Of a stretch of DNA of 64,000 nucleotides, positions 1 through 10,174 are shown piece after piece. Position numbers and translations under genes: made by a program. The notes under the pieces are model-generated. The model was not told where the DNA came from. It made no database searches and saw only the letters and a program-made list of their open reading frames with translations. Origin of the DNA: Mucilaginibacter sp. UR6-1 (lineage in GTDB: Bacteria; Bacteroidota; Bacteroidia; Sphingobacteriales; Sphingobacteriaceae); the NCBI RefSeq assembly GCF_020880975.1, contig NZ_JAJIWP010000001.1:1116001-1180000 (forward strand), in the 5' to 3' direction. Numbering within the stretch: the first letter of the stretch is position 1; each line of letters opens with the position of its first letter.

Positions 1-1887
1 ACTAACCGTTATAGCCGCCGCTTGGCCTGCGTTAATGGTAAGATTGTTTGCAGCAAGCACAGGTGCCGCGGGCAAAACTTGTACGCTTACAGTAGCTTGT
101 GAACGGGCGGTGCTAATACAACCGGTAGCATTTTCAGCCTCAACATAATAACTGGTGTTGGCTGTTAAAGCGGGCGTGGTAAAATTGGCACCGGTAAACA
201 CTGGTGTGCCGCCTGTAGGTGTGGCATACCATCGATAAATTACACCACTTACTGGTGCCGCTATATTAAAAGCGGCCGTTCCTCCTGTACAGATGGTTAC
301 AGTACTGTTACTTAAAACAGGCGTAGCCGGTAACGGGTTAATTGTAGCGGTTACCTGTGTACGCGTTGGGCTGATGCAGGTGCCGCCCGCAATGGCTTCG
401 GCATAAAAAACAGTATCAGTTGTTAATGCACCTGTTGTAAAGGTATTTCCTGTAAAAACCGGAACGCCGCCTGTTGCTGTAGTATACCAGCGCACGCTAA
501 CCCCTGTTACCGCCGGGGCCGAAAATGTGGCCTGCTGACCAGGACAAACACTTAAAGTATTATTGGCTACTACCGGTGCTGCGGGTATTGGATTTACATT
601 TATGGTTACCGCTGTACGGTCTGAAGCATCAGTACAACCGGCGCGCGATGCTGAAACATAGTAGGTTGTATTTGCATTAAGCGCTGGTGTAGTAAAGCTG
701 TTACCGGTAAAAACAGGAGTGCCCCCAGTAGATGCGGTATACCAGTTAAATACTGTATTTGGCACGGTACCGGCAGTTAAGGTTACACTACTGCCCGCAC
801 AACTTTGTACCGTATTTGTTGCAGTGCCGTTAAAGCTGATCACCGGCCGTGGTATTACCCTGTTTGCTTCATAAAAATTAAGGGTTGACAGCACATTGGC
901 CAAACTACTGCCTAAGCGGAGCTGCACCCTGTCAAACGTGCTGCCTGGCGCGTAAGTTATGGTTACCCGGCGGCGGTTGCCTTCAAGATCAAGCAAGCGT
1001 ACTGATAGTAAGGCCGAATTAAAATATATCTCGTCGTTATTATTAGCATTACCTGAAAATGTGTTTAGGGATATGCGCGACAGCACCCCGGCATCAATGA
1101 GGCCTTGCGGAATACCCAATGTTACACGCACAGAATCACCGATTACCGAAGGTGATGAAAAAATAACCGTTTGCTGCGCATAAGCACCGGCTATGTTTAC
1201 CCCGGCGTTAAGGGTTGACGCGGTGTTGATATTGCCATCAATAGCGTTTTGCGGATTTGCAACACCGCCAACATCAACACCTAAATTTAAAAGACCAGCC
1301 GATATGCCGTGTAATTCATCAACCGCGGTATTACATGGCGCCGGGCCGGGCCCATAAAAATAGGAATCGTATACATATAAATTACTTAATACACCAAGCA
1401 GGCCGCCATTAAGTGTTACACGTATACGATCATAGGTTTGTGTGGGTGTAAACCCTACCTCAAACTGGTTATTGTTGCTTACAGCCGTTAATAAAGTTGC
1501 CGCGCTGTATGATGGCCCTGCCGTAGCGGCACCATTGTAGGCACGTATCGAAAGACCGCCAAGTAAGGTCAGATCAGCCAGGTTATCTCCTGTACCAAGC
1601 TTTATCCTTATGGGGGTATTAGCAGCAGGTTTTGTGCTGCCTGTAAATATCAGTTCCTGGTAAGTACTGGCAGCCAACCCAACAGCCACATTAATTACCG
1701 AATATGTTTGCGGGTTTCCATCAACTGCATTACCCGCGTTTTGTACAATACAATTTGCGCAAAGCAGCCCTTCGCGGCCATTGCGCTGGTCATCAGCATA
1801 AATACGTTGAGCACGAATTTTGTAAGATGAAAACAGGAGCAGGCACAAAATAAAACTGCACCTGCCAATAAAGGTAAATATGCGCAT
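1..1887 (-). CDS. Secreted Ig-like repeat protein, N-terminal part (runs off window)
   Basis: The minus-strand frame is open from an ATG at 1885-1887 to the window edge, giving about 629 residues without a stop, so the C-terminus is missing. It starts with a signal peptide (hydrophobic FILCLLLF stretch, then RAQ). About 260 residues of Asn/Thr-rich beta-sandwich-like sequence follow, apparently two related halves (each has an AVDG/AIDG segment). From about residue 345 there are repeats of about 80 residues, each with the pattern C-x-G then YYV-x-A and TGGTPVFTG. This matches the Ig-like domain associated with CHU_C in Bacteroidota surface proteins. At least three full repeats and the start of another are visible. 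Likely an adhesin or large extracellular structural protein, possibly exported by type IX secretion, but the sorting domain would lie outside the window. It is divergent from the NACHT gene. Confidence 0.85.
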   Translation of the reverse strand, partial: MRIFTFIGRCSFILCLLLFSSYKIRAQRIYADDQRNGREGLLCANCIVQNAGNAVDGNPQTYSVINVAVGLAASTYQELIFTGSTKPAANTPIRIKLGTGDNLADLTLLGGLSIRAYNGAATAGPSYSAATLLTAVSNNNQFEVGFTPTQTYDRIRVTLNGGLLGVLSNLYVYDSYFYGPGPAPCNTAVDELHGISAGLLNLGVDVGGVANPQNAIDGNINTASTLNAGVNIAGAYAQQTVIFSSPSVIGDSVRVTLGIPQGLIDAGVLSRISLNTFSGNANNNDEIYFNSALLSVRLLDLEGNRRRVTITYAPGSTFDRVQLRLGSSLANVLSTLNFYEANRVIPRPVISFNGTATNTVQSCAGSSVTLTAGTVPNTVFNWYTASTGGTPVFTGNSFTTPALNANTTYYVSASRAGCTDASDRTAVTINVNPIPAAPVVANNTLSVCPGQQATFSAPAVTGVSVRWYTTATGGVPVFTGNTFTTGALTTDTVFYAEAIAGGTCISPTRTQVTATINPLPATPVLSNSTVTICTGGTAAFNIAAPVSGVIYRWYATPTGGTPVFTGANFTTPALTANTSYYVEAENATGCISTARSQATVSVQVLPAAPVLAANNLTINAGQAAAITVS

Positions 1888-2172
1888 ACAGACGTGTTAG
1901 GTTAATGATTGCTTTTCGCCTAACTTACGTCTGCTTACCAAATGAGGTTTGGAAACACTTTGTTCACTTGCCAAACCAAATAACTCATCTGTTCAGTATT
2001 TTAAATGTTGTTCATTTTATTCATTCCTATTTGTTGTACTCCTTTGTTTGTAAAATTTCTTATAGATCAATTATTAACAATCAAGATAATTTTGAAACAT
2101 ACCGGTTAAATAAAACGTAAAAACATTCTAACAAGTGATAAAAATCAACCAAAACCTAAATTCGTTTTGTAG

Positions 2173-4743
2173 ATGAATGCGATTCATCCCAATTATATTG
2201 AACAACTTAAAGCATCTGTGCTCACTATAGCGGGTATAACAAATATTACCCCCTGCGATTGCCGCATCATTGCTGCCTCAATATTTAATAAAACCCGGCA
2301 TCAGTTAAGTGAAACTACGTTAAAACGCGTTTTTGGGTTTGCACACAGCAAATTTAATCCTTCGTTATATACTATTGATGTAATGGCCACATACTGTGGC
2401 TACAGCAGTTGGGCAGCCTTTTGTGAAAGCCAACAAACAAATAATACCACAAATAACGACCCTGTTTGGGATACCCTGAAGCTACGTGCCGATAAAGTGA
2501 CCCGCTTTACCTTACAGGCACTCAAAAACCGATCAGGCATACCTTATGCAAATACCATAAACCGAAAACTTATTGACCTGCACTTTGATGCTTTTTTTGA
2601 GGGCAATAACATAGCTACCGTAATTACCGCGCCAGCAGGATATGGCAAAACACTGGCACTTTGCCGTTGGTTAGACGACCGATTGAACCATCCTGAAAGC
2701 ATTGATAATAAAGATATTATATTATTTTTTAGCAGCAGTGCCATGATCAGCTCGTTTATGAGCGGGCGCAGTGTAAATGAGTGGTTGCTTGATCTGTTAG
2801 GTTATTCGCCCGAAAAAGATATTCCATCCGTTTTAGCGAACGCAAAAGATGATGGCCGAAAGTTTATTTTGATTATTGACGGGCTTGATGAACATCAGTT
2901 CAAACCAGAGCAGTTTCAAAATATACTGGATCAACTGGCCAATGTGTTTTCGTTCTATCAATCGTGCAACCGTTTCAAATTCATTGTAACGATGCGTACG
3001 TCATCATGGACTAACCACAAGCACGTTTTTGATAATGGTGAAAAATGGTTTTTAGGTACGCAATATGGCGCCCCGCTGTTAATAAACGTGCCTTTATTAA
3101 GTGTTGATGAATTACGACAGTTAAGTAAAAACCTTGGTAATGATGCTAAACTACCGCATGATATTAAACTTATCGAAAAATTCAGCTATCCTCTGTACCT
3201 TCAGTTTTACTACAAAAAAAACAAACACAATTTTTCATTACATCATGCCAACCATGTATCAGTTAATGAATTGATAGCTGAATTTATAATTAACAAAGTA
3301 TACCTGAGCAACAACTCAGCCGAAAAAATACTCCTGCTTAACGCGTTTATTGATGAAATGCGCCCTGATGATGGTTACTTATCCGTATGCAAGTTAAAGG
3401 TAAATCACTTGCTTAAACAATACAATTCGGCATATCGGGAATTGTTGGGTATTGGTGTGTTAAGAGAGATTAATGAAAGCGAAGGATTAAAATATCACAT
3501 TAGTATACAGTTCATGAAAAGTGATTTTCTGGAATATATGTTAGCCAGAAAACTATTGCATTTAAATGATTACAAGTTTGACCAAGCCCTGGTTAATAAC
3601 TTAAATGAGCTTGAGCATACCAATGCGCTTAAATTGCCTGTATTAAAATGGTGCCTGATGTATACCATACAAAATGGCAAAACAAGCAAATTAAGTGCTG
3701 TAAACACTATAGCTATTGATATAACTGAACGTACAGAGTTGTTGCGGTTTTTAATTGAGCTGATTAGTAGAACCCATCAAAATAAAATACAAAATAATGA
3801 TTTAAATGCCGGTATTGACCATACTATCGTTAATGAACTGTTTGACCACTTCGTGCATCCGGAGTTAATTGAACCGTGCAATGAAGATATATTACTGGCT
3901 TTTAGTAAGTACAATATCAGCCCGGCTAACCGTGCGTCACTTTATATAGCGCTTAGCTTTACAGCTACAACAGCACTTGATTTAACAAAACTTGAAAAAT
4001 ACATCAATCAAATAAAACTTGAAAGCAAAAGCCACTATGAGACATATCCTATACACCCGTTAAGCTGCCTTGAATTTATTTTTAACTATTTAAAGTTTGG
4101 TACTATAGATCCTGATTTTATTGTAAAACTTACTAAGTACCTTTTTAAACCCGTTGATAAAAAAGCCGAAAAACCCTCTTTATACCAAATTTATTTGACT
4201 GTATTAAGTTTGGCTGCCCGTGTATGCGATAATCCATATAAAGAAGCACGGCTTGCTAAAAAGTTAAACGAGGAATATGGATCAAACGACCGGTATTTTA
4301 ACCTTATAACAAATGCATTAACAGCTAACCGATATATCAACACCGGTTATATTGTTATGGCTGTTAACCTTTTAAAGGATATAGAAAACCTAACACAGGT
4401 TCCAGGCACTAAAAATGCAATGTTGTCCGATGTTTTATTACATGAGATTAAAATTAAATTGGCACTAACTACCGGCGATTACGATTTGCAGGCAAACACA
4501 TTTGATAAATTTGAGCAGCTAACCACCAATGGCAACTACAATTTACCGAAATTACTGCTCTTGCAATTTATATTAAGCGTGTTTGGTAACTCTCCATTTG
4601 TTAAGAAACACGAAAAAGAGTTAAGCTACCAATTTTCAAAAATGCTTATCCGGCTTGGGGTTAGCAAAGCAGGTTTACAGTCAGAAAAGCATTTGAATAA
4701 CATAGCCATTATATTTAAGAAAGAACAAAATAGCTATGTTTAG
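2173..4743 (+). CDS. NACHT-type STAND ATPase with N-terminal regulator-like domain
   Basis: 856 residues, no signal peptide. Residues 1-95 form a small helical domain with LSETTLKRVFGF and an aromatic CGYSSWAAF element; this resembles N-terminal regions common in Bacteroidota regulatory proteins, as I recall them. A P-loop ATPase follows: Walker A APAGYGKT (Lys159) and Walker B FILIIDGLDE (Asp236), the acidic DGLDE form typical of NACHT and related STAND NTPases. An arginine-rich VTMRTSSW segment near residue 275 could be a sensor element. From about residue 380 to the end the protein is alpha-helical, consistent with superhelical sensor repeats. STAND proteins are ligand-gated switches in signalling, and bacterial NACHT proteins include antiphage defence members. 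Here no separate effector gene lies alongside, so the N-terminal domain is the only candidate output. The gene is monocistronic. Confidence 0.75.
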   Translation: MNAIHPNYIEQLKASVLTIAGITNITPCDCRIIAASIFNKTRHQLSETTLKRVFGFAHSKFNPSLYTIDVMATYCGYSSWAAFCESQQTNNTTNNDPVWDTLKLRADKVTRFTLQALKNRSGIPYANTINRKLIDLHFDAFFEGNNIATVITAPAGYGKTLALCRWLDDRLNHPESIDNKDIILFFSSSAMISSFMSGRSVNEWLLDLLGYSPEKDIPSVLANAKDDGRKFILIIDGLDEHQFKPEQFQNILDQLANVFSFYQSCNRFKFIVTMRTSSWTNHKHVFDNGEKWFLGTQYGAPLLINVPLLSVDELRQLSKNLGNDAKLPHDIKLIEKFSYPLYLQFYYKKNKHNFSLHHANHVSVNELIAEFIINKVYLSNNSAEKILLLNAFIDEMRPDDGYLSVCKLKVNHLLKQYNSAYRELLGIGVLREINESEGLKYHISIQFMKSDFLEYMLARKLLHLNDYKFDQALVNNLNELEHTNALKLPVLKWCLMYTIQNGKTSKLSAVNTIAIDITERTELLRFLIELISRTHQNKIQNNDLNAGIDHTIVNELFDHFVHPELIEPCNEDILLAFSKYNISPANRASLYIALSFTATTALDLTKLEKYINQIKLESKSHYETYPIHPLSCLEFIFNYLKFGTIDPDFIVKLTKYLFKPVDKKAEKPSLYQIYLTVLSLAARVCDNPYKEARLAKKLNEEYGSNDRYFNLITNALTANRYINTGYIVMAVNLLKDIENLTQVPGTKNAMLSDVLLHEIKIKLALTTGDYDLQANTFDKFEQLTTNGNYNLPKLLLLQFILSVFGNSPFVKKHEKELSYQFSKMLIRLGVSKAGLQSEKHLNNIAIIFKKEQNSYV

Positions 4744-5107
4744 TTTGGATATATTCAATAAAAAAATGATTTTCAATTATTAATTCGATTACTTGCCGAT
4801 ACAGAAAGTACTTACGCGGTGACTATCAGCAAGTTACAAGATTTTAGTAACAAATTAGTAACAAACTTTTTGACCTAAATCCAGGTCATTATTGATACTA
4901 TCTTGTTACCCGAGTGTGGAAAACTTGTTAATATTAGGCATTATTTTTCAATTTCAAAACAAATAAATATCCTGAATTTTGCTTTTATGGTTAATCTAAG
5001 TTTTCAAGCTTTGCCTATTGTATAATTAACAAAATTACGGATCTGATCGTTGAATAAAAATTTAAGCGTATTTCCTTGCGATAAATTTGAAGACAGAAAC
5101 TATCACC
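4744..5107. other. Intergenic, no gene seen
   Basis: This 364-base AT-rich stretch lies between two convergent genes. It holds a tandem AGTAACAAATT-type repeat near 4850-4865 and a small inverted repeat TGACCT-N6-AGGTCA at 4871-4888, which has no T-run and is too weak to call a terminator. No credible reading frame was found. Confidence 0.5.
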
Positions 5108-8100
5108 TTATTGACTTAATTCGGCTGGTAATGTTTCGTATGGCAGCGTAAAATAAAATACAGATCCTTTTCCCAATTCGCTTTCAGCCCAGATGTGACC
5201 GCCATGCCTTGTAATGATTTCAGCACTTAAGTAAAGCCCTATACCGAAGCCTGATATCTTATGCGTTAGGTCATTCTCTACGCGGTAATAGCGTTCAAAT
5301 AGACGAGGAAGATCGGCAGCTTTGATCCCAATGCCTTCATCCTTGACACTGACAGTGACTTTAGTTTCATCTGAGATACAGCTTATGGTTACCTGTTTAT
5401 CCTTAGCATATTTTATCGTGTTACTTAACAAATTGGTCAACACTGTACCAATCTTATCACGGTCAGCGGTAATGCTGCTCTCTTCGCAATGTATCGCAAA
5501 ACTTTGGCCACCCGCGGTCAAACTCACTTCCTCCACGACCTCGTTGATCAGCGCGCCCAAATCGAATAGGCACAGGTTCAGATGTATTTTTCCGGAATCT
5601 AATCGGGAAACATTTAGAAAGCCATTGATCAGGGCATTCATTTTTTGCACCTGACTATTTACCTTTTCAAATAAATTACCGTTAAAAGCGTCGTCTTTCT
5701 TTTTCGCATTCATTAAGCCCATCTGTGAAAAGCCGCTTAACGATGTTAACGGCGTTTTCAGCTCATGGCTGACCATTCCGATAAAGTCATTTTTGCGCAG
5801 CTCGTCTTCTTTGCTTTCCGTGATATCGAAGATAGTCCCGACCACTGAGATTACTTCGCCTTTAGCGTCCAGCTCGACCCTGCCCGTAGAATTCAGCCAG
5901 CGGCGCTTACTGCCATCAAAGGGCTGGATCTGGTAATCCTCGCTAAAACTGCCCTTGTTTTCCACCGCTTTTGCAATTGCTCCGCTGAAACGTTCACGGT
6001 GTTCAGGCACAACGACCCGCAGCGTGCTCTCATAGGTCAATACTTCATCCTGAGCTATCGCATGAATATTCCTTGCGCGTGGTGATACCTCCAGGTGATC
6101 GGTAGCCAGCGTGATCCGGTAAAAGCCCATATTCGCAGAGTCCATCGCCAATTGTAGTGTGTCGCCCAATTTCTGTAATTCCAAACGGGTGGTCACCTGG
6201 GTCGTAACATCTGCGGCTACCGCGATCATACCATTGATCAGTTCGTTTTCATCTTTTAACGGCTCAATGGTAAGGTTTACATAAGCGGTTGCTTCTTTTC
6301 CAAATCGGTTTAAAATAACCGGAACTTCAAGCGCCACATAGCGCTCTCCGGTTTGATAAACCGTATCCATGATCTCGCGGAAACCTTGGCTGTCGAGTTC
6401 CGGAATGGCGTCAAACAGCGGACGTTTAAACGTCAACTCGCGGGTGCGTCCCCAATAGGTGAGCATTCGCTGATTAGCCAGTTCGATGACATGGTTCCCT
6501 CCGCGGTAAATAGCCATAGCCACCGGGGCTTCCGTCAATAGACTCCGCAACTGCTGTTCCGCAAGGCCGCGCGCCTTGCTGATATTGATCTGCGCCCGGA
6601 CTTTGGTCAATAACTCCGCCGCCGAAAAAGGTTTGACCAGATAATCATCCGCACCCGCCTCCAAACCGTCGATGCGCGCTTCTTCACCGGCACGCGCCGA
6701 TAAAAAGATGACCGGTAACCGGTAAGTATCTTCGTTTTGTCGGATGTGGCTTAAAAGCGTTTTGCCATCCATTACCGGCATCATCACATCGCTCAGGATC
6801 AATGACGGTAATTCCACTTTAATTTGTTCCAGCGCCTCCGAGCCATTGCCCGCAGTTGCTACCGTAAAATACGGTTCCAACAATCTTTTCAGGTAAGCCC
6901 GCATATCGCCGTTGTCGTCTACCACCAAAATCCGGGTCTCTTTACTAACGGTATTATCCTGGCTGCTCACCATATCGCTGGCGGTTTGCGTCACATCCGC
7001 TGAATCGTTTCCTGCCTCATCCTGTAACAGGCTGTAAGCCTCCCTGATAAACGGCGCGGTTACCGCTGAGAAATCTGTATTGCGGGTACTTTCAACAACC
7101 TGACTGACCGGCAAATGTCTTTTTCCGGCCGGCATCTTTACCGTAAATGTACTTCCGCTGCCTTCGATACTGCTGACACTTATCTCGCCGCCATGTAATT
7201 GAACCAATTCGTTGACCAGTGAAAGCCCGATACCAGTGCCTTCATGAGTGCGGCCCGCTGAATTTTCCACACGGTGGAACCGCTCAAACATGTGCGGCAT
7301 TTCCTTTTCAGGAATCCCCACACCGGTATCGGTCACTTCCAGTAAGGCGAAATTGCCCTCTTGCTTCAAACCGACCGAAATAGTTCCTTCCAGCGTGTAT
7401 TTAAAAGCATTGGATAATAGATTAAGTACGATCTTCTCCCACATCTGGCGGTCAGCATAAAAATCGCTGCTTAAATCCCGGCAATCTACTTGGAGTTCCA
7501 TGCCCGCTTTTTCAATGATCGAACGGAAACTGCTGGCCAGGTCGGTCGTCAGCTCGCCAAGATCAAGTTCCTGGTAAGCCGCCTGCACCCGCCCGGCTTC
7601 CACCCGGCTATAGTCCAGTAAATTATTAACCAGTTTCAATAATCGCATCGCATTGCGGTGGGTGGCGTCGATTTGGGCTTTTTTGTAATCGTCGGTTTCT
7701 GTTTGGAGCAAGTCCTCCAAAGGCCCTAACATCAGGGTTAAAGGCGTACGGAACTCATGGCTTACGTTGCTAAAAAACGCCGTCTTAGAGCGGTCGATCT
7801 CTGCCAGCGCCTCAGCCCGTTTCTGTTCCTGCTCATAAGCATAAACATTGGAGATCGCGGTATTATAAGTACCCGCCAACTGCTCGTAAAAATTTAAATA
7901 GGCCTCATCCAGTGCGCGGCAGGCACTGACCCCGGCAATGAGAAAGCCAAATAGGTCTGGTTGTCCCGAGATCCTGACCGGTAGGATCATCGCGGTATGT
8001 GGTGCGAGGTCATAAGGGCCGCTAGAAAAAGTACCAAACAAGGCCTGTAGGTTTTCAACCTTCAACAATTCGCCCGAAACAATTACCTGCCGCAGGGGCC

Positions 8101-8878
8101 ATTGGCTTTCAGTAAGGTCGAGAACCGACGGCGCTAACGCCGCCGCATTAGCTACGCCTGCGGAACTGACCAGCTTAGCCTCGGCACCCGATAGCTCGTA
8201 GAACAGCATAAAGGGCAGATCCAACTGGTAGCTTTCGTATTGAGCATTAGTTAGATCAGCAATCTCGGTAACCGATTTGGCTTTACTTATCACCGCACCC
8301 AGGTCCTTTAAAACCTGTGTACGCCTGCCGGCCAGCATTTTTTCCGTCGTTTCCGTGATCGGGTGAAAGATACCGCCAATGCCGCCGGATTCATCACGGA
8401 TAGGCGCAAAAGAAAAGGTCATCCAGGCCTCTTCCAGATAACCATAACGCTCAAGGAACATCCGCTGGTCGGTAATATAAGTTCCTTCTCCTTGCTGTCC
8501 GCGAGTGAATTTATCACCTACCACTTCAAGTGCAGATTCCCAACAGACACGGAAATTCATACCCATTGAGCGCGGGTGCATCTCGCCACAGATCGGCCGG
8601 TAACTGTCGTTATAAATTTGTATGGTTTCCGGACCCCAGGCAATCAGGATCGGAAAAGTAGATGATAAACACAAACTCACCGAGGTGCGCAAACTCTGCG
8701 GCCAGCTTTCCACCGGCCCCAGCGCAGTTTTTGACCAGTCCATAGAACGGATGAGTTTACCCATCTCACCACCACCCGATAAAAATTGCTCGCTGCCCTC
8801 GGCGCCTGTTGTCATTAATGTAATTTTATAGTTTGGTAAAGATAAGATTTCGACGATATTTTTTTTGAAGTTAAACAT
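5108..8878 (-). CDS. Hybrid sensor histidine kinase with two kinase cores and an internal receiver
   Basis: 1256 residues, predicted cytoplasmic (no membrane segment). Domain order read from the sequence: PAS-like input (about 25-180), GAF-like (about 190-345), first HisKA with SHEFRTPL (His374), HATPase with DTGVGIP and GTGIGLSL, receiver domain with LSDVMMP (Asp697) and the KPF lysine, two further PAS domains (about 775-1010), second HisKA with SHELKTPL (His1038), and a second HATPase ending near the C-terminus. Two complete kinase cores flanking one receiver is less usual than a single core and suggests internal phosphorelay. No DNA-binding output is fused, so the signal probably passes to a separate regulator; the stand-alone receiver at 9620-9988 is the nearest candidate. 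The chosen start has AAGGA about 14 bases upstream; an internal ATG at codon 22 is an alternative. Confidence 0.88.
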   Translation of the reverse strand: MFNFKKNIVEILSLPNYKITLMTTGAEGSEQFLSGGGEMGKLIRSMDWSKTALGPVESWPQSLRTSVSLCLSSTFPILIAWGPETIQIYNDSYRPICGEMHPRSMGMNFRVCWESALEVVGDKFTRGQQGEGTYITDQRMFLERYGYLEEAWMTFSFAPIRDESGGIGGIFHPITETTEKMLAGRRTQVLKDLGAVISKAKSVTEIADLTNAQYESYQLDLPFMLFYELSGAEAKLVSSAGVANAAALAPSVLDLTESQWPLRQVIVSGELLKVENLQALFGTFSSGPYDLAPHTAMILPVRISGQPDLFGFLIAGVSACRALDEAYLNFYEQLAGTYNTAISNVYAYEQEQKRAEALAEIDRSKTAFFSNVSHEFRTPLTLMLGPLEDLLQTETDDYKKAQIDATHRNAMRLLKLVNNLLDYSRVEAGRVQAAYQELDLGELTTDLASSFRSIIEKAGMELQVDCRDLSSDFYADRQMWEKIVLNLLSNAFKYTLEGTISVGLKQEGNFALLEVTDTGVGIPEKEMPHMFERFHRVENSAGRTHEGTGIGLSLVNELVQLHGGEISVSSIEGSGSTFTVKMPAGKRHLPVSQVVESTRNTDFSAVTAPFIREAYSLLQDEAGNDSADVTQTASDMVSSQDNTVSKETRILVVDDNGDMRAYLKRLLEPYFTVATAGNGSEALEQIKVELPSLILSDVMMPVMDGKTLLSHIRQNEDTYRLPVIFLSARAGEEARIDGLEAGADDYLVKPFSAAELLTKVRAQINISKARGLAEQQLRSLLTEAPVAMAIYRGGNHVIELANQRMLTYWGRTRELTFKRPLFDAIPELDSQGFREIMDTVYQTGERYVALEVPVILNRFGKEATAYVNLTIEPLKDENELINGMIAVAADVTTQVTTRLELQKLGDTLQLAMDSANMGFYRITLATDHLEVSPRARNIHAIAQDEVLTYESTLRVVVPEHRERFSGAIAKAVENKGSFSEDYQIQPFDGSKRRWLNSTGRVELDAKGEVISVVGTIFDITESKEDELRKNDFIGMVSHELKTPLTSLSGFSQMGLMNAKKKDDAFNGNLFEKVNSQVQKMNALINGFLNVSRLDSGKIHLNLCLFDLGALINEVVEEVSLTAGGQSFAIHCEESSITADRDKIGTVLTNLLSNTIKYAKDKQVTISCISDETKVTVSVKDEGIGIKAADLPRLFERYYRVENDLTHKISGFGIGLYLSAEIITRHGGHIWAESELGKGSVFYFTLPYETLPAELSQ

Positions 8879-9069
8879 TTGGTTATGGGAATCCTTACGT
8901 GTTTTTAAAAATCATTCTGACCACAAATCTTTCAGAATTGATCCATCATGCGGCCATTTACGTGGAATAGTATAAATTTTGAATACAATGCTTTTGCATA
9001 ATAGCAAATCCTGATCTGCCCGCCGTTAGTTTTTCTAAGCTTATCAAGTATAATGAATCAATTGTTAGA

Positions 9070-9609
9070 TCAGCTGGTTATGTATTTCATAGTGATCAAC
9101 AGGAATAGCGAACGATCCGCTTTTGATTCATCAAAATTTTCATTCAGTAATTGCTTGATCCTCGGATTTTTTAATTTCACAGCAGCCAATTGCAGCAACT
9201 GGAAAGAAGCCGCTTCTATACTCTCAATATTTTGCATGTAAAAAAGTATAGAAAGGTCGCGCAGCTCTTTGTCGGAGCTATGTTCGTGAATACCATCGTA
9301 AGCACCCTCTACCATCGATATCAGGCCGGTACAATTAGTCATGGAAGGAACCTGGTTGATTAGCCTATAGATCTCATCCATCCGCAAGATCTGTTTTTCA
9401 ATATCTTCGAAGGTTTGCTTGATTGCGCGCTGTAGGTCCTTAAAATGAGCCTGAAATTCAAGTTCAGGTAAAAGCTCTACTAAATGTGATTTTGCGCAGT
9501 ATTAACGGTTAAGGTAAGTGATAAAAAAAGTTAATAGTTTAGCAGGTCCTAATTTAATTTCTTTATTACTGAAGTTAATTGCTTTAGGCGCTGTCTTTGT
9601 TTTTTTCAT
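9070..9609 (-). pseudogene. DUF892 (YciF-type ferritin-like) gene broken by an in-frame stop
   Basis: One continuous frame of 180 codons runs from ATG at 9607-9609 to TGA at 9070, interrupted only by a TAA at 9502-9504. Before the stop the frame reads as a DUF892 N-terminus (FFITYLNR); after it the family pattern continues at once (YCAKSHLVELLPEL, EDIEKQILRMDEIYRL, CTGLISMVEGAYDGI, then a long helix ending in NENFDESKADRSL). The combined length fits the 160-180 residues usual for this ferritin-like, four-helix stress protein family. A single nonsense change is the simplest explanation. If translated, internal initiation would yield only the last 105 or so residues. It sits with other damaged genes in the same zone. 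Confidence 0.75.
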
Positions 9610-9619
9610 GAGGTAATGA

Positions 9620-9988
9620 TCAACTTGGGTAAAGCAGCGCTTTTACCCGCCTGATTAATTTCAAAATGTCGAAAGGTTTGCTGATCCAGCCATCGGCACC
9701 ACAGGAACGGCTGATCGCTGCAAGATCTCGTTCCGCAGATAAAATGACGACCGGCAATCTTTTCGTCTTTGGGTGATTTTTTATACGGGAACAAATGGCA
9801 TCGCCGTTTTGTCCTGAATTTTTCAAGTTGATATCAAGCAGCACCAGGTCAGGCATTATCTCCGTTAAATGATAACTTGCTTCACCGTTTTCTGACAGTA
9901 CCACCTCATAGCCCTCTTCGTTTAATATCAAATTGAGTAATTCGAGTATATCCGGGTCATCTTCAATAATTAATATTCGTTTCGGCAT
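9620..9988 (-). CDS. Stand-alone response regulator receiver domain
   Basis: 122 residues that are a complete CheY-like receiver and nothing else. Visible elements are the acidic pair in IIEDDPD, the phospho-acceptor Asp in LVLLDINL (about residue 52), the conserved Ser in VVILSAE, and the KPFD lysine near residue 105. No DNA-binding or enzymatic output is present, so it acts as a phosphorelay intermediate or by protein contact. It lies just upstream of the damaged DUF892 gene on the same strand. The large hybrid kinase downstream on the same strand is a plausible but unproven phosphodonor. Confidence 0.85.
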   Translation of the reverse strand: MPKRILIIEDDPDILELLNLILNEEGYEVVLSENGEASYHLTEIMPDLVLLDINLKNSGQNGDAICSRIKNHPKTKRLPVVILSAERDLAAISRSCGADGWISKPFDILKLIRRVKALLYPS

Positions 9989-10174
9989 TTACAGCATGGT
10001 ATAACATTCTTGCTGCAATAAGCCGTCCGCAATCCCTTTAAATGTCATAATAGTTAACAAACAGCCTTTTTGTGGGTGTTTATTTTCGCCGGCGGGATTA
10101 CTCAAAAATTAAATCGTTCCCATGGCGGTAGAATTAGCCGACTCACTACAGTTTGTGGTCATAAAAGGCCATTA

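Noticed and set aside
959..1183. Plus-strand frame of 74 codons
   Set aside because: It is antisense to the long Ig-repeat protein frame, which has clear family repeats.
4871..4888. TGACCT-N6-AGGTCA inverted repeat as a terminator or operator
   Set aside because: Only six pairs, no T-run, and no promoter next to it.
4846..4915. Recurrent GTAACAA elements, also seen near 39950-39970
   Set aside because: AT-rich short words in two places without a shared arrangement relative to genes; no function supported.
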